Part shown: piece by piece, positions 6,524-12,815 of the stretch
Layout: every line of letters begins with the position of its first letter
Numbering within the stretch: the stretch's first letter is position 1
From: UMGS172 sp045636945
GTDB taxonomy: Bacteria; Bacillota; Clostridia; Oscillospirales; Acutalibacteraceae
Length of the DNA stretch: 13,326 bases
Assembly (NCBI GenBank): GCA_045636945.1
Contig: JAZTYO010000002.1
Location: 1-13,326, forward strand
Direction of reading: 5' to 3'
Translations under genes and position numbers: made by a program
Notes under the pieces: generated by a model
Database searches by the model: none
Told to the model about the DNA's origin: nothing
The model's input: only the letters and a program-made list of their open reading frames with translations

Positions 6524-7495
6524 TTAGAGCGCAAGATACTTACTATATTTTCCTAATATTTTCTTTCCTATATAGATACAAATAATATTTAACAAAAGAA
6601 CTATCATAGCATTTATCGGGTAAGGCACAATCGTTGAATAGAAGGGTATGCGTGAAAGAACGTCCATAACCGCAATATGAGAAAAATAAATACCAAAGGA
6701 ATTATCCCCTAAAAGTTTCAACACCTTTATATTTTTATAACTATCTGAATTTATATAATTATATATCACTAAGCAAAAAAATGCACCAGCAAGAAGTGAC
6801 GTTAATTTAAGTTGTGTACCTGCATTTGCATCACCTTGGATGTGGTAAAATAATCCCTCGCAAATTTGAGCAATAATGGAAACGCTCCAAAAAATATATA
6901 GTTTTTTGTGTGGTATATTAACCCTAATTAAATTATTACCAATCAAATAGCCAAGATAAAAATATGTAAACCATCCCAAACAGGAAACACTCATGACTAT
7001 CCGTATATATGAGTGTATTTCCATCCCTGTAACCAATGGTATTGAACGCATGAACACTATTTCTATCGGTGCAATAACAAATCCCCAATATTTGTATCTT
7101 GATTTTGCTAGCTTGTTAATAAGAGGTATTATAAGTGTGAAAGTACAATATACAAAAATATAATACATTGGCGCACATGCTTTTGCCGTAATAATGTTTT
7201 TTAAAAATGCAATAGGGATATTTGCAAGATTGTTAATGTTATACATTACTGAATAGATGAGCGTCCAAAGAATATAAGGTATTAAAACTTTTATTATTCT
7301 TTTTTGGGGATTCCAGTTTGATGTCGTGGACATTAAACCACTGATAAACAAAAATAGACCAACACAAAAATTTAAAAAGGGTCTGCAAAAAACTTGTGTA
7401 AGCCCAGTTGGTGTATTGTGTATAAAGACAACTGCTATTATTGCTAACCCTCTTGCAATTTGAATTTTGTTGCTTTGTTGTGATGTAAGCCTCAT
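6524..7495 (-). CDS. Acyltransferase family 3 integral membrane protein
   Basis: The 323-residue protein is hydrophobic throughout, with roughly ten predicted membrane segments, and begins with the family signature IARGLAIIAVVFIH (13-26, including R15 and H26). It then has FLFISGL, another family feature. Such proteins O-acylate sugars of cell-surface glycans, peptidoglycan or antibiotics; the substrate cannot be read from sequence. The length is typical and the gene looks intact. ATG at 7495 has GGAGG 6 bases upstream and a clear promoter at 7520-7548. The DNA is much more AT-rich than the nrd operon and neighbours contain recombinase debris, so recent acquisition is plausible. Confidence 0.85.
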   Translation of the reverse strand: MRLTSQQSNKIQIARGLAIIAVVFIHNTPTGLTQVFCRPFLNFCVGLFLFISGLMSTTSNWNPQKRIIKVLIPYILWTLIYSVMYNINNLANIPIAFLKNIITAKACAPMYYIFVYCTFTLIIPLINKLAKSRYKYWGFVIAPIEIVFMRSIPLVTGMEIHSYIRIVMSVSCLGWFTYFYLGYLIGNNLIRVNIPHKKLYIFWSVSIIAQICEGLFYHIQGDANAGTQLKLTSLLAGAFFCLVIYNYINSDSYKNIKVLKLLGDNSFGIYFSHIAVMDVLSRIPFYSTIVPYPINAMIVLLLNIICIYIGKKILGKYSKYLAL

Positions 7496-7519
7496 ACCAA
7501 ACCTCCGTTGTTTTTAATT

Positions 7520-7548
7520 ATTGTACCACTTCTTGCCACAAATTGCAA
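7520..7548 (-). promoter_or_regulatory. Promoter of the acyltransferase-3 gene
   Basis: TTGCAA (7543-7548), a 17-base spacer and TACAAT (7520-7525) read on the minus strand, 25 bases ahead of the start codon. It abuts the terminator hairpin at 7556, so the gene is insulated from upstream transcription. Confidence 0.65.
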
Positions 7549-7555
7549 TAAATAC

Positions 7556-7591
7556 AAACTATCCGCCCGAATTTCTTCGGGCGGATAGTTT
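7556..7591. terminator. Perfect 16-bp hairpin, probable terminator
   Basis: Bases 7556-7571 and 7576-7591 are perfect complements (AAACTATCCGCCCGAA and its reverse) with a TTTC loop. The AT ends of the stem supply a short U tract in both directions. It probably stops leftward transcription from the accessory region before the acyltransferase promoter. Confidence 0.7.
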
Positions 7592-8123
7592 TACTTTATA
7601 AAGTTGTCAAAAGGCAAACCTTTTTATCGTCAAAGGGACAAATTTTTTTATCCTCATTCTCTCTCACTTTCTCTCCATTTGACCCGCCCTTTTCTTCCTC
7701 TTTTTCTCCAATTTTTTCTCCGTATCTCTCATCATCGGGTCAAGTCTAATGAGAATTTGCGGAGTGCAATTTGGAAATTAAGAGGCTCATTTTTTCTCCC
7801 GTTTTTTCACCCTCCGTCCGAGACAAAGGGAATTAAAAGGAAAGAATGGGTTAACAAAGATAAAATGTGAAAGAAATGGAATGACGCTGATGTTAGCGTA
7901 GCTTTCTCAGCGTTGAAATGCCCATTTTATGCGGTTTTATTGAGGTTTGCCAGTGCATTAGCAAAGGTTAACGTGTCACAGGAAAAGGAAGATAAAGAAG
8001 GAAAGAAAAGGATTTCTTATGGATTTCCAGTGCATTTAGAGTTGCTAGTGCACCCATAGTTAGTGCAGTTTTGTCGGTCAGTGTTTTGACGTGCTGCTAG
8101 CGCAATGAGTCCTGTCAGTGCAT
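7592..8123. other. Gene-free region with pyrimidine tract and inverted repeats
   Basis: No convincing gene lies here. Bases about 7650-7735 are almost pure pyrimidine on the plus strand and are closed by an 8-bp inverted repeat TTGACCCG (7679-7686) / CGGGTCAA (7736-7743). A second structure has ACGCTGA (7884-7890) able to pair either with TCAGCGT (7907-7913) or, by its first five bases, with AGCGT (7895-7899), two mutually exclusive folds. AGTGCA repeats occupy the right end. The region may hold an attachment site of the serine recombinase or an untranslated RNA. Confidence 0.5.
7951..8123 (+). repeat. AGTGCA short direct-repeat cluster
   Basis: The hexamer AGTGCA occurs five times in one orientation in 173 bases: inside CAGTGCAT at 7951, 8028 and 8116, and inside TAGTGCA at 8046 and 8061. 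A near copy CAGTGTT is at 8079. The inner four starts (8028, 8046, 8061, 8079) are 18, 15 and 18 bases apart. By chance far less than one copy would be expected. Iteron-like protein binding sites are one explanation. Confidence 0.6.
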
Positions 8124-8161
8124 AAAAAAAGACCCTGCGTACCTAAAAGGTACACAAGGTC
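8124..8161 (-). terminator. Intrinsic terminator of the recombinase transcript
   Basis: On the minus strand an interrupted hairpin (GACC/GGTC outer, AGGTAC/GTACCT inner, 8131-8161) is followed by seven U residues (complement of 8124-8130). It lies about 105 bases past the recombinase stop. An ATTTTT run on the other side makes it possibly bidirectional. Confidence 0.8.
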
Positions 8162-8266
8162 ATTTTTCACGTTATTATCTTGTTTTTTCTTTTTTCTCTC
8201 ACGCTAAAAAAGTTTGTCCTTTTTTGGCGGGTTGAGATTAAAAAGGGTTATACAAGAACAATAAAC

Positions 8267-10003
8267 CTAATTACTTAGATTCTTTAATAGCAGCCTGTGT
8301 TGAGAAGAAGTAAAGGGGGTATTTGGTGCAAAAGCAACATTTGCCTTTCCTTTTCTGCCCTCAACATCACAAGAAATGGCATTTTCGGGTGAATATCTCA
8401 TATACCAATCAAAGCCGTCTTTTGAAACAACGACCTTTTCAACAAAGGCATCAACAATTTTGTCGGGAACGTCGTTTTCCGTATCAAATACTGCATAATT
8501 GATTAGAGTATCTTTTAACACAGACAATCGCTCTGTAACATTTTCAAGGGGCATTTCAACATTGGTGTTTCCAGACGTAAGTTCTTCCAATTTAGATTCT
8601 AATGCCTTTATTTCGCTCTCTGTTTTTTCCACCTTGGTTAGATACATTACCTTTGTTAGTTCTCCGTCTGCTCTCATGTCCATAAAACCCTCAATTCTAT
8701 CTTGTAACTTATTGATTTTTGCTTGTATCTCTTTGATTTCTGTATTGGTCTTTAAAACATCGTCGGGTGTATCGTTAATATGCTTTTCAATCATTGAAGA
8801 TGCAAGTTCAATAACATCGTCTATTTCAAGGGGTGCATTTTCAAATATGGTTTTAGCCATCATTTGCAATTTCCACTCTTGAATCATAGGAGTATCGCAA
8901 ATGTCCTCTGTTGATAGACCTTTGTTCTGTCGTGTTTGCACGGTCCCTGTGTGTATACTGTCGTAACATTGATAACCATACTGTGTACCAACGGCAGACC
9001 TATTCCATTTACGACGGTTAAACTTATGACCGCAAACACACCTTAACAAAGTACACCATACACTTGTGGGCGGCCTAATGCCCTTGGGTAATCGTCCTGT
9101 TGCAACATAAGGCATTTCTTGTCTGCGAGCCCCTAACTTCTCTTGAACACGGTTAAAATCTTCTTTGCTGATAATAGGTTCGTGTTTTCCCTCAACGACT
9201 ATGTTTTCAACCTCACCGTAATTCACTATCTTTTTTTGGTCCAAATATTCGGGAACATACTGTTTGCGATAAACCATTGTTCCACAATAAAAAGGGTTCT
9301 TGAGAGTTTTTGAAATTACCGATACAAACCATTTGTTTTTTCCTGTTGCGGTTAATCGGCCCTCTTTTTCCAACTCATATTTGATTTTTTCAAGTCCCCA
9401 ACCACCGAGATACCAATCAAAAATCATTTTCACTGTTTTTGCTTGTTCGGGGTTAATGACCATTTCCACAATTTTGTTCTTCTCGTCAATAGGGGTTACT
9501 TTTCGGTCGTAACCTAAAATGTTGCCGTTTCCGTAAATAACACCATTTTCCATTGAAATCTGCTGACCGCACTTTGCACGTTCGGAGGTCTTTCTTGATT
9601 CTTCTTGTGCATTGGACGAAGCGTCTGCTAATTTCTTTTCGTAATTTCTTGCACGAGTGTCAATATCTTCAAGCACAAAATAAATATACTTTTTGATTTT
9701 TCGCAAATCACGTACATGTTGAAGTGAGTCAATCGTATTTCTTGCATAACGGGAAACTTCTCTTGTTACTATCAAATCAAACTTATCTGCATAAGCATCT
9801 GCAATCATTTTATTGAATCCTGCTCGTTTTTTGGTTGATGTTGCCGTAATGCCCTCGTCAGTATACATTTCAACCAACTCCCATTCGGGATGTTGTGAAA
9901 ATAATCTCTTATACCATTGAACTTGATTATCAAATGCCAACATTTGAGCTTCGTGTTTAGTGGAAACTCTTGCATATATGGCAACTCTTATTTTTTTACT
10001 CAT
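8267..10003 (-). CDS. Large serine recombinase (site-specific integrase/resolvase family)
   Basis: This 578-residue recombinase has an N-terminal resolvase domain (about 5-150) with the nucleophile in YARVST (S14) and the arginine-rich TREVSRYARN helix. Next come the recombinase domain (about 165-290), a zinc ribbon (C322, C324, C346, C369), a charged coiled coil (about 410-470) and a C-terminal tail ending near QHRLLLKNLSN. Length and architecture fit the large serine integrases of phages and conjugative or mobilisable elements of Firmicutes. The ATG has AAGGAG (10011-10016) 7 bases upstream; this site overlaps the stop codon of the small upstream ORF, suggesting coupling. Its attachment sites should lie near one gene end, probably in the gene-free DNA at 7592-8266. 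The gene appears intact. Confidence 0.93.
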   Translation of the reverse strand: MSKKIRVAIYARVSTKHEAQMLAFDNQVQWYKRLFSQHPEWELVEMYTDEGITATSTKKRAGFNKMIADAYADKFDLIVTREVSRYARNTIDSLQHVRDLRKIKKYIYFVLEDIDTRARNYEKKLADASSNAQEESRKTSERAKCGQQISMENGVIYGNGNILGYDRKVTPIDEKNKIVEMVINPEQAKTVKMIFDWYLGGWGLEKIKYELEKEGRLTATGKNKWFVSVISKTLKNPFYCGTMVYRKQYVPEYLDQKKIVNYGEVENIVVEGKHEPIISKEDFNRVQEKLGARRQEMPYVATGRLPKGIRPPTSVWCTLLRCVCGHKFNRRKWNRSAVGTQYGYQCYDSIHTGTVQTRQNKGLSTEDICDTPMIQEWKLQMMAKTIFENAPLEIDDVIELASSMIEKHINDTPDDVLKTNTEIKEIQAKINKLQDRIEGFMDMRADGELTKVMYLTKVEKTESEIKALESKLEELTSGNTNVEMPLENVTERLSVLKDTLINYAVFDTENDVPDKIVDAFVEKVVVSKDGFDWYMRYSPENAISCDVEGRKGKANVAFAPNTPFTSSQHRLLLKNLSN

Positions 10004-10014
10004 AATTTTACTCC

Positions 10015-10176
10015 TTAATTAGTTTTTTCGTTTGTATTAAACTTGGTAGTATCGACTATGTTTTCATAGTCTTTCAAAATATTCTTAAAGATGTACCTTG
10101 GTAGTAAATCATCATCCGTTAATTGTTCAATCATTCTCAAAGCAGCGTACACCTTGTATTCGCTGCTACTGCCTAT
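10015..10176 (-). CDS. Small ORF upstream of the recombinase, possible AUA start
   Basis: I do not recognise this short, charged protein (53 residues from 10176), which contains YKVYAALRMIEQLTDDDLLP. A strong ribosome binding site AAAGGAGGT (10184-10192) lies 8 bases before an in-frame ATA at 10174-10176, while no ATG, GTG or TTG is at a useful distance. An upstream in-frame TTG at 10225-10227 would give 70 residues, but it lies inside the spacer of a good promoter and so upstream of the mRNA. Either AUA is used, or the start was lost from ATG by one base change. The next in-frame ATG is at 10131. The stop overlaps the recombinase ribosome binding site, so it may modulate recombinase synthesis. 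Confidence 0.5.
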   Translation of the reverse strand: MGSSSEYKVYAALRMIEQLTDDDLLPRYIFKNILKDYENIVDTTKFNTNEKTN

Positions 10177-10205
10177 TTTAATTACCTCCTTTACAAGTTT
10201 TTTAA

Positions 10206-10234
10206 AGTATAGCGCGTATATTTTCAAATGTCAG
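10206..10234 (-). promoter_or_regulatory. Promoter of the small ORF and serine recombinase
   Basis: CTGACA (10229-10234), a 17-base spacer and TATACT (10206-10211) on the minus strand, each hexamer matching consensus at five of six positions. The start of transcription would fall about 10 bases before AAAGGAGGT. Confidence 0.65.
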
Positions 10235-10245
10235 CCACCGATTTC

Positions 10246-10262
10246 CCGACCATTGCCGACCA
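10246..10262. repeat. Helically phased CCGACCA direct repeat
   Basis: CCGACCA occurs at 10246-10252 and 10256-10262, exactly 10 bases apart, 12 bases upstream of the recombinase promoter -35. One-turn spacing on the same DNA face resembles an activator or repressor site; no regulator gene is in view. Confidence 0.4.
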
Positions 10263-10285
10263 AAACGGAGGCTGATTGTTTTTAA

Positions 10286-10735
10286 TTAAAATGGTAACGA
10301 ATTATCGTCAATGCCATCAAATAAAGATAATTGCTCAGATTCCGTTTCGGGTTCAGCAACCTGTTCGGGAATATCGGCAACGGGAGTCTCGTCAATAATT
10401 GGGTTGGTTGACTCGGTAAATTCTCTTGGGGCAAGAACTATATGCCTTGCAATATAATCTGTTTTACCATTGTAAAAATTTTTGATAGCAAGAACAACGA
10501 GGAATCTGCCTTTTGCATTTTCAACCAATTTTTTATGATTGACCCCTATTGTCTGTGCAAAGCATCTTACAGAAACAAGTGGAGCATTTATTCCACTATC
10601 TTCTGAATTGGCCTTGAACGAAACAGAATTATATGTCCCTTGGTCTGTAACACTTTTTACATAACCTGAAAAGACATAATATTCTTCTTTGACATTATCT
10701 TTTTGAAAAATCTTAATAGGGTTAATATTTGCCAT
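10286..10735 (-). CDS. Single-stranded DNA-binding protein-like (SSB-like)
   Basis: The 149-residue protein has a beta-rich N-terminal part (about 1-105) consistent with an OB fold, then a proline/glutamate-rich linker and an acidic tail ending in DDNSLPF. That terminal phenylalanine-proline tip is the hallmark of bacterial SSB, used to recruit recombination and replication proteins. The N-terminal domain is divergent from housekeeping SSB, so I call it SSB-like and give no symbol. ATG at 10735 has AAAGGAG 9 bases upstream. It sits between the two recombinase genes and behind a leader with its own promoter and hairpin. Element-encoded SSB fits a life cycle with single-stranded DNA. Confidence 0.75.
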   Translation of the reverse strand: MANINPIKIFQKDNVKEEYYVFSGYVKSVTDQGTYNSVSFKANSEDSGINAPLVSVRCFAQTIGVNHKKLVENAKGRFLVVLAIKNFYNGKTDYIARHIVLAPREFTESTNPIIDETPVADIPEQVAEPETESEQLSLFDGIDDNSLPF

Positions 10736-10765
10736 TGCTTTGTTCTCCTTTCGTCAGAATTAGAT

Positions 10766-10848
10766 AAAAAAAGAGGAATCGCACCAAGATAGACCAATGC
10801 CTTTCTTGGTGTACAATTCCTCCAAAAAGTATTTAATTCCTCCAAAAA
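10766..10848 (-). promoter_or_regulatory. Attenuator-like leader of the SSB-like gene
   Basis: On the minus strand a hairpin formed by GAGGAAT/ATTCCTC and TCTTGGTG/CACCAAGA (10773-10822) is followed by seven U residues (complement of 10766-10772), an intrinsic terminator 30 bases before the SSB-like start. Its 5' arm lies in the second of two 14-base direct repeats, AATTCCTCCAAAAA on the plus strand (10815-10828 and 10835-10848). The upstream copy can pair with the same 3' arm, so alternative folding is possible. It may instead simply end the tyrosine recombinase transcript. Confidence 0.55.
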
Positions 10849-10895
10849 TATAGAAACACAGCAACAAATTGGTGTGTTTTTATCACTCCTACTAT

Positions 10896-10925
10896 AAAAT
10901 ATAATGATATTTTTTAATTTGTCAA
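10896..10925 (-). promoter_or_regulatory. Promoter of the SSB-like gene
   Basis: A perfect TTGACA (10920-10925), an 18-base spacer and TATTTT (10896-10901) read on the minus strand. It gives a leader of about 150 bases holding the repeats and terminator before the SSB-like gene. Confidence 0.5.
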
Positions 10926-10944
10926 TAGTTTGGCAAAAAAAGTT

Positions 10945-11937
10945 TTACGACCCTGCCGACAGGTAAATTTTAATGATATCGCTGCGACCTTCAGACCCGT
11001 GGCCCAATCTAATGCAGGCATCCTTTTCGGCCTGTGATTTGGCGGCATCGGGCGAGAGTCCCTGTTCAAGATAGTGGTTATATTGCTTTTGGCAATACTC
11101 CTGAATCGCAAATTTTCTAACCGAGTGATTGCCTGTTTTGAAAATTGCTTTACCACCAATCGTCTGCGACTTAACAGTTATTCCCAAACGATGCATGCGC
11201 CTATTCAACCATCTATTCGCAGACCCTTTTTTAATGCCACCAAAAAGCAAAGAATTCGGGTCCTTGTTTGAAACAAGAGAACGGCATAGTTTGTAAAACT
11301 CCTTGTCTTGAATGGTAAAAGAACGGTCCCTATTTCCCTTATCGCCGATAATTCGGATACCGACTGCGTAGTTCGGACCGAACGTCAAATCACGGCACAT
11401 AAGTTTCTCGATACTATTAATTCTGGTTGCACAGAATGACGAGAAAAGAAAATAGTTACTTGAATCACAGGGTTTAACGATTGATGCCTTTACCATTTCA
11501 ATTTCTTCTTTTGAAAGGGCAAACTCGCGCGGGCTTGTCTTATCAATTACTAAATCGCCCTTGACCGTTGTGGAAAAATCGGTGTGCAGACCAAAGTGTT
11601 TATTTACCACGTGCGATAATTTTGTTAGGTTGCTTTTGTATGTTTCAAGGGTTGATATACTGCACCCATTTTTCGCACAATGGTCCAACCACGATTGGCA
11701 CATATCTGCGGTAATCGCTTTTACTTGTTTGATGTCATAATGCTCTTTGATATAACCACTCAGACTATGTGCGGTATCAAGCAAATTGCTTCTTGCCGAA
11801 AAACTGTATATTCGCCAAGGCTGCTCTTTTTGTTCTGTCTGCGATTTTTGTGAATGCTTGTCTATGTGCTTTTTGAAACAAGCGGTGTCGTTTATAGACG
11901 ACTCAAACTGATAAAACAATGACTTTTGTTTTCCCAT
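10945..11937 (-). CDS. Tyrosine recombinase (phage-type integrase family)
   Basis: The 330-residue protein has an N-terminal SAM-like core-binding domain (about 45-125) and a C-terminal catalytic domain with every active-site residue visible: R172 in ATRINSIEKL, K200 in GDKGNR, H271 and R274 in HSVRKFA, H313 in RLGHGS, and nucleophile Y325 in IIKIYLSA. The tyrosine is only five residues from the C-terminus, usual for compact integrases. ATG at 11937 is preceded by AAAGGAG with an 8-base gap. The region directly upstream is a series of perfect hairpins starting 36 bases before the gene. It is separated from the SSB-like gene by a promoter and terminator. Role in integration, excision or inversion is inferred; its recombination sites are unknown. 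Confidence 0.9.
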   Translation of the reverse strand: MGKQKSLFYQFESSINDTACFKKHIDKHSQKSQTEQKEQPWRIYSFSARSNLLDTAHSLSGYIKEHYDIKQVKAITADMCQSWLDHCAKNGCSISTLETYKSNLTKLSHVVNKHFGLHTDFSTTVKGDLVIDKTSPREFALSKEEIEMVKASIVKPCDSSNYFLFSSFCATRINSIEKLMCRDLTFGPNYAVGIRIIGDKGNRDRSFTIQDKEFYKLCRSLVSNKDPNSLLFGGIKKGSANRWLNRRMHRLGITVKSQTIGGKAIFKTGNHSVRKFAIQEYCQKQYNHYLEQGLSPDAAKSQAEKDACIRLGHGSEGRSDIIKIYLSAGS

Positions 11938-11972
11938 ATATTTTGCTCCTTTCTGTAAAAATAGTGTCTTGT

Positions 11973-12023
11973 GTTATCGGCATTGTCGGTTTCGGTGTGT
12001 CCGAAACCGTTAATGCCGATAAC
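11973..12023. repeat. 51-base two-tier hairpin upstream of the integrase
   Basis: A 12-bp outer stem GTTATCGGCATT / AATGCCGATAAC and an 8-bp inner stem GGTTTCGG / CCGAAACC are separated by symmetrical 3-base internal loops and capped by TGTGT. All 20 pairs are perfect. It is the strongest member of the cluster and would also lie in the 5' leader of the integrase message. Confidence 0.85.
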
Positions 12024-12040
12024 GAGGACGATTTTTTGAA

Positions 12041-12154
12041 GCGAAAACCGATGTTTTCGCCCGTGATTGCTATTTGTTCAGAATAAGCAGGCCTTGTGCC
12101 TACCAAACAGGCAACGGACATTTCCTGTTGCCCAAATCCACCCTCATCGGTGGA
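12041..12154. repeat. Cluster of four further hairpins
   Basis: Four stems follow one another without overlap: GCGAAAAC/GTTTTCGC (12041-12060, 4-base loop), AGGC/GCCT (12089-12101), GGCAAC/GTTGCC (12110-12132) and TCCACC/GGTGGA (12137-12154). With the 51-base hairpin this makes five in 182 bases. The shorter stems are individually weak, and the density is what stands out. Confidence 0.65.
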
Positions 12155-12198
12155 GTGTCAACCAATTCATATAGCAATAACGAATTAAGATTGACAAT

Positions 12199-12252
12199 AT
12201 TACTGTTGCTCTTATTGTGTCTTATTCAAATGGTGCGAAGAACAACAGTAAT
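12199..12252. repeat. 10-bp inverted repeat with 34-base loop
   Basis: ATTACTGTTG (12199-12208) and CAACAGTAAT (12243-12252) are perfect complements. A small GACC-TTTT-GGTC palindrome follows at 12260-12271. The wide spacing fits paired protein-binding half-sites as well as a stem. Confidence 0.6.
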
Positions 12253-12274
12253 AGGTTTTGACCTTTTGGTCGGT

Positions 12275-12336
12275 TTAAAAATTCCACCTTCGTTTAAAAT
12301 TGATGTGTGTGTAATAAAGTTAAAAATTCCTCCTTC
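12275..12336. repeat. 17-base direct repeat, 45-base period
   Basis: TTAAAAATTCCACCTTC (12275-12291) recurs as TTAAAAATTCCTCCTTC (12320-12336), 16 of 17 identical. The AATTCCTCC core also occurs twice in the SSB-like leader (10815 and 10835), which may indicate a shared protein-binding site within the element. Confidence 0.55.
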
Positions 12337-12643
12337 TCTAAATGTAAGTCATTAAGACATTTAAAGAATATGGAACTTTTGAAACTAAAGCAAGAAAATC
12401 TTTTAAAAAGAATTTGCAACCAACAACCATTATTATTTATCTAACTTTTTCAAAATCACTATAACTTTTAAGGATAACTCTTTTCAATTCAAATCATTTT
12501 TATCACTCTGTTTAAGACTCAAGATTTATATGATTCTCTAGTAATCTTATTAATTATATAATTAATAGAAATCTTATAACTTATAATGATTAGATATAAA
12601 CATTATAAAAATTATGATGTTTCCCGAAAAATTGAGAAACCCA

Positions 12644-12672
12644 TTGATAATTAAAAGGTTTTGTGTTATACT
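12644..12672 (+). promoter_or_regulatory. Promoter of the structured leader and zinc-ribbon gene
   Basis: TTGATA (12644-12649), a 17-base spacer and TATACT (12667-12672), with an extended TG at 12664-12665. Each hexamer matches five of six consensus bases. Transcription should begin near 12679. Confidence 0.75.
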
Positions 12673-12678
12673 GTAAGG

Positions 12679-12787
12679 GCTACACATCTGAATAGGCACA
12701 AGTTGGGGGAATACTATTTGGTAAAAATGTATTCTCTCTCCCTGACTTTGTGCAGATGTGTTGCAACATTGTGGGAAGCATTTTTCG
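12679..12787 (+). ncRNA. Structured leader RNA, unassigned (riboswitch-like or small RNA)
   Basis: The leader folds as a rod. ACACATCT (12682-12689) pairs with AGATGTGT (12754-12761). After an asymmetric GAATAG bulge, GCACAA (12696-12701) pairs with TTGTGC (12748-12753), extended by GT/AC past a one-base bulge. GGG pairs with CCC (12740-12742) or, with G-U pairs, the GGGG run pairs with TCTC (12735-12738). GAATAC (12709-12714) pairs with GTATTC (12729-12734) around a 14-base loop. A linker with palindrome TGTTGCAACA then leads to a terminator. Promoter, compact fold, terminator and gene in this order suggest cis regulation. I could not match it to a riboswitch class I know; a short 6S-like RNA is an alternative. 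Confidence 0.6.
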
Positions 12788-12815
12788 GTGCGTCTCTTAA
12801 TGGGACGCACTTTTT
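12788..12815 (+). terminator. Intrinsic terminator in front of the zinc-ribbon gene
   Basis: GTGCGTCTC and GGGACGCAC form a 9-bp stem with one G-U pair and a TTAAT loop, followed by TTTTT. It ends 24 bases before the start codon of the downstream gene, so expression of that gene requires read-through. Confidence 0.88.

Larger units (their letters stand above)
8131..12360. mobile_element. Putative mobile element core (two recombinases, SSB-like protein)
   Basis: This interval groups a large serine recombinase, a small ORF, an SSB-like gene and a tyrosine recombinase, all on the minus strand, with repeat-rich gene-free DNA on both sides. The ends are not defined: I found no convincing att duplication, target-site duplication or tRNA. 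No relaxase, replication initiator or conjugation gene is seen, so it is either a small integrative unit, a degraded island or part of a larger element extending beyond the window. Confidence 0.5.
11938..12678. other. Long gene-free region upstream of the tyrosine recombinase
   Basis: No supported gene is present in this stretch of about 740 bases. The left part (11973-12154) is a run of five perfect short hairpins, the middle (12199-12336) has a long inverted repeat and a 17-base direct repeat, and the right part (12355-12640) is extremely AT-rich, with a 20-base perfect palindrome at 12548-12567 flanked by AATCTTAT copies at 12543-12550 and 12570-12577. The order of hairpins, repeats and AT-rich DNA resembles a replication origin or recombination region. 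Confidence 0.55.

Noticed and set aside
7604..7870. An 88-codon forward reading frame in the gene-free region
   Set aside because: It starts at TTG without a ribosome binding site, is translated from a pyrimidine tract giving low-complexity Ser/Leu/Phe/Pro, and shows no domain.
7951..8123. CRISPR array
   Set aside because: The repeats are only 6-8 bases with irregular spacing, and no cas gene is present.
11903..12121. A 72-codon minus-strand frame running through the hairpin cluster into the integrase gene
   Set aside because: The palindromes dictate its codons, there is no well-placed ribosome binding site, and it overlaps the well-supported integrase start in another frame.
11973..12154. 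Integron attC-type recombination sites
   Set aside because: The stems lack the RYYYAAC/GTTRRRY box order, have no extrahelical bases, and the recombinase lacks an obvious IntI-specific insertion; only a loose functional analogy remains.
12074..12355. A 93-codon forward frame with two KIPPS segments
   Set aside because: The start is TTG with no ribosome binding site, and the repeated peptide simply reflects the 17-base direct DNA repeat.
12370..12444. A 24-codon ATG frame in the AT-rich region
   Set aside because: No ribosome binding site, no promoter nearby and composition typical of AT-rich noncoding DNA.
12679..12815. 6S RNA
   Set aside because: The rod shape is reminiscent, but it is shorter than the usual 180-200 bases, lacks a clear central bubble, and the terminator sits just before a gene start as in attenuators. 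Not fully excluded.
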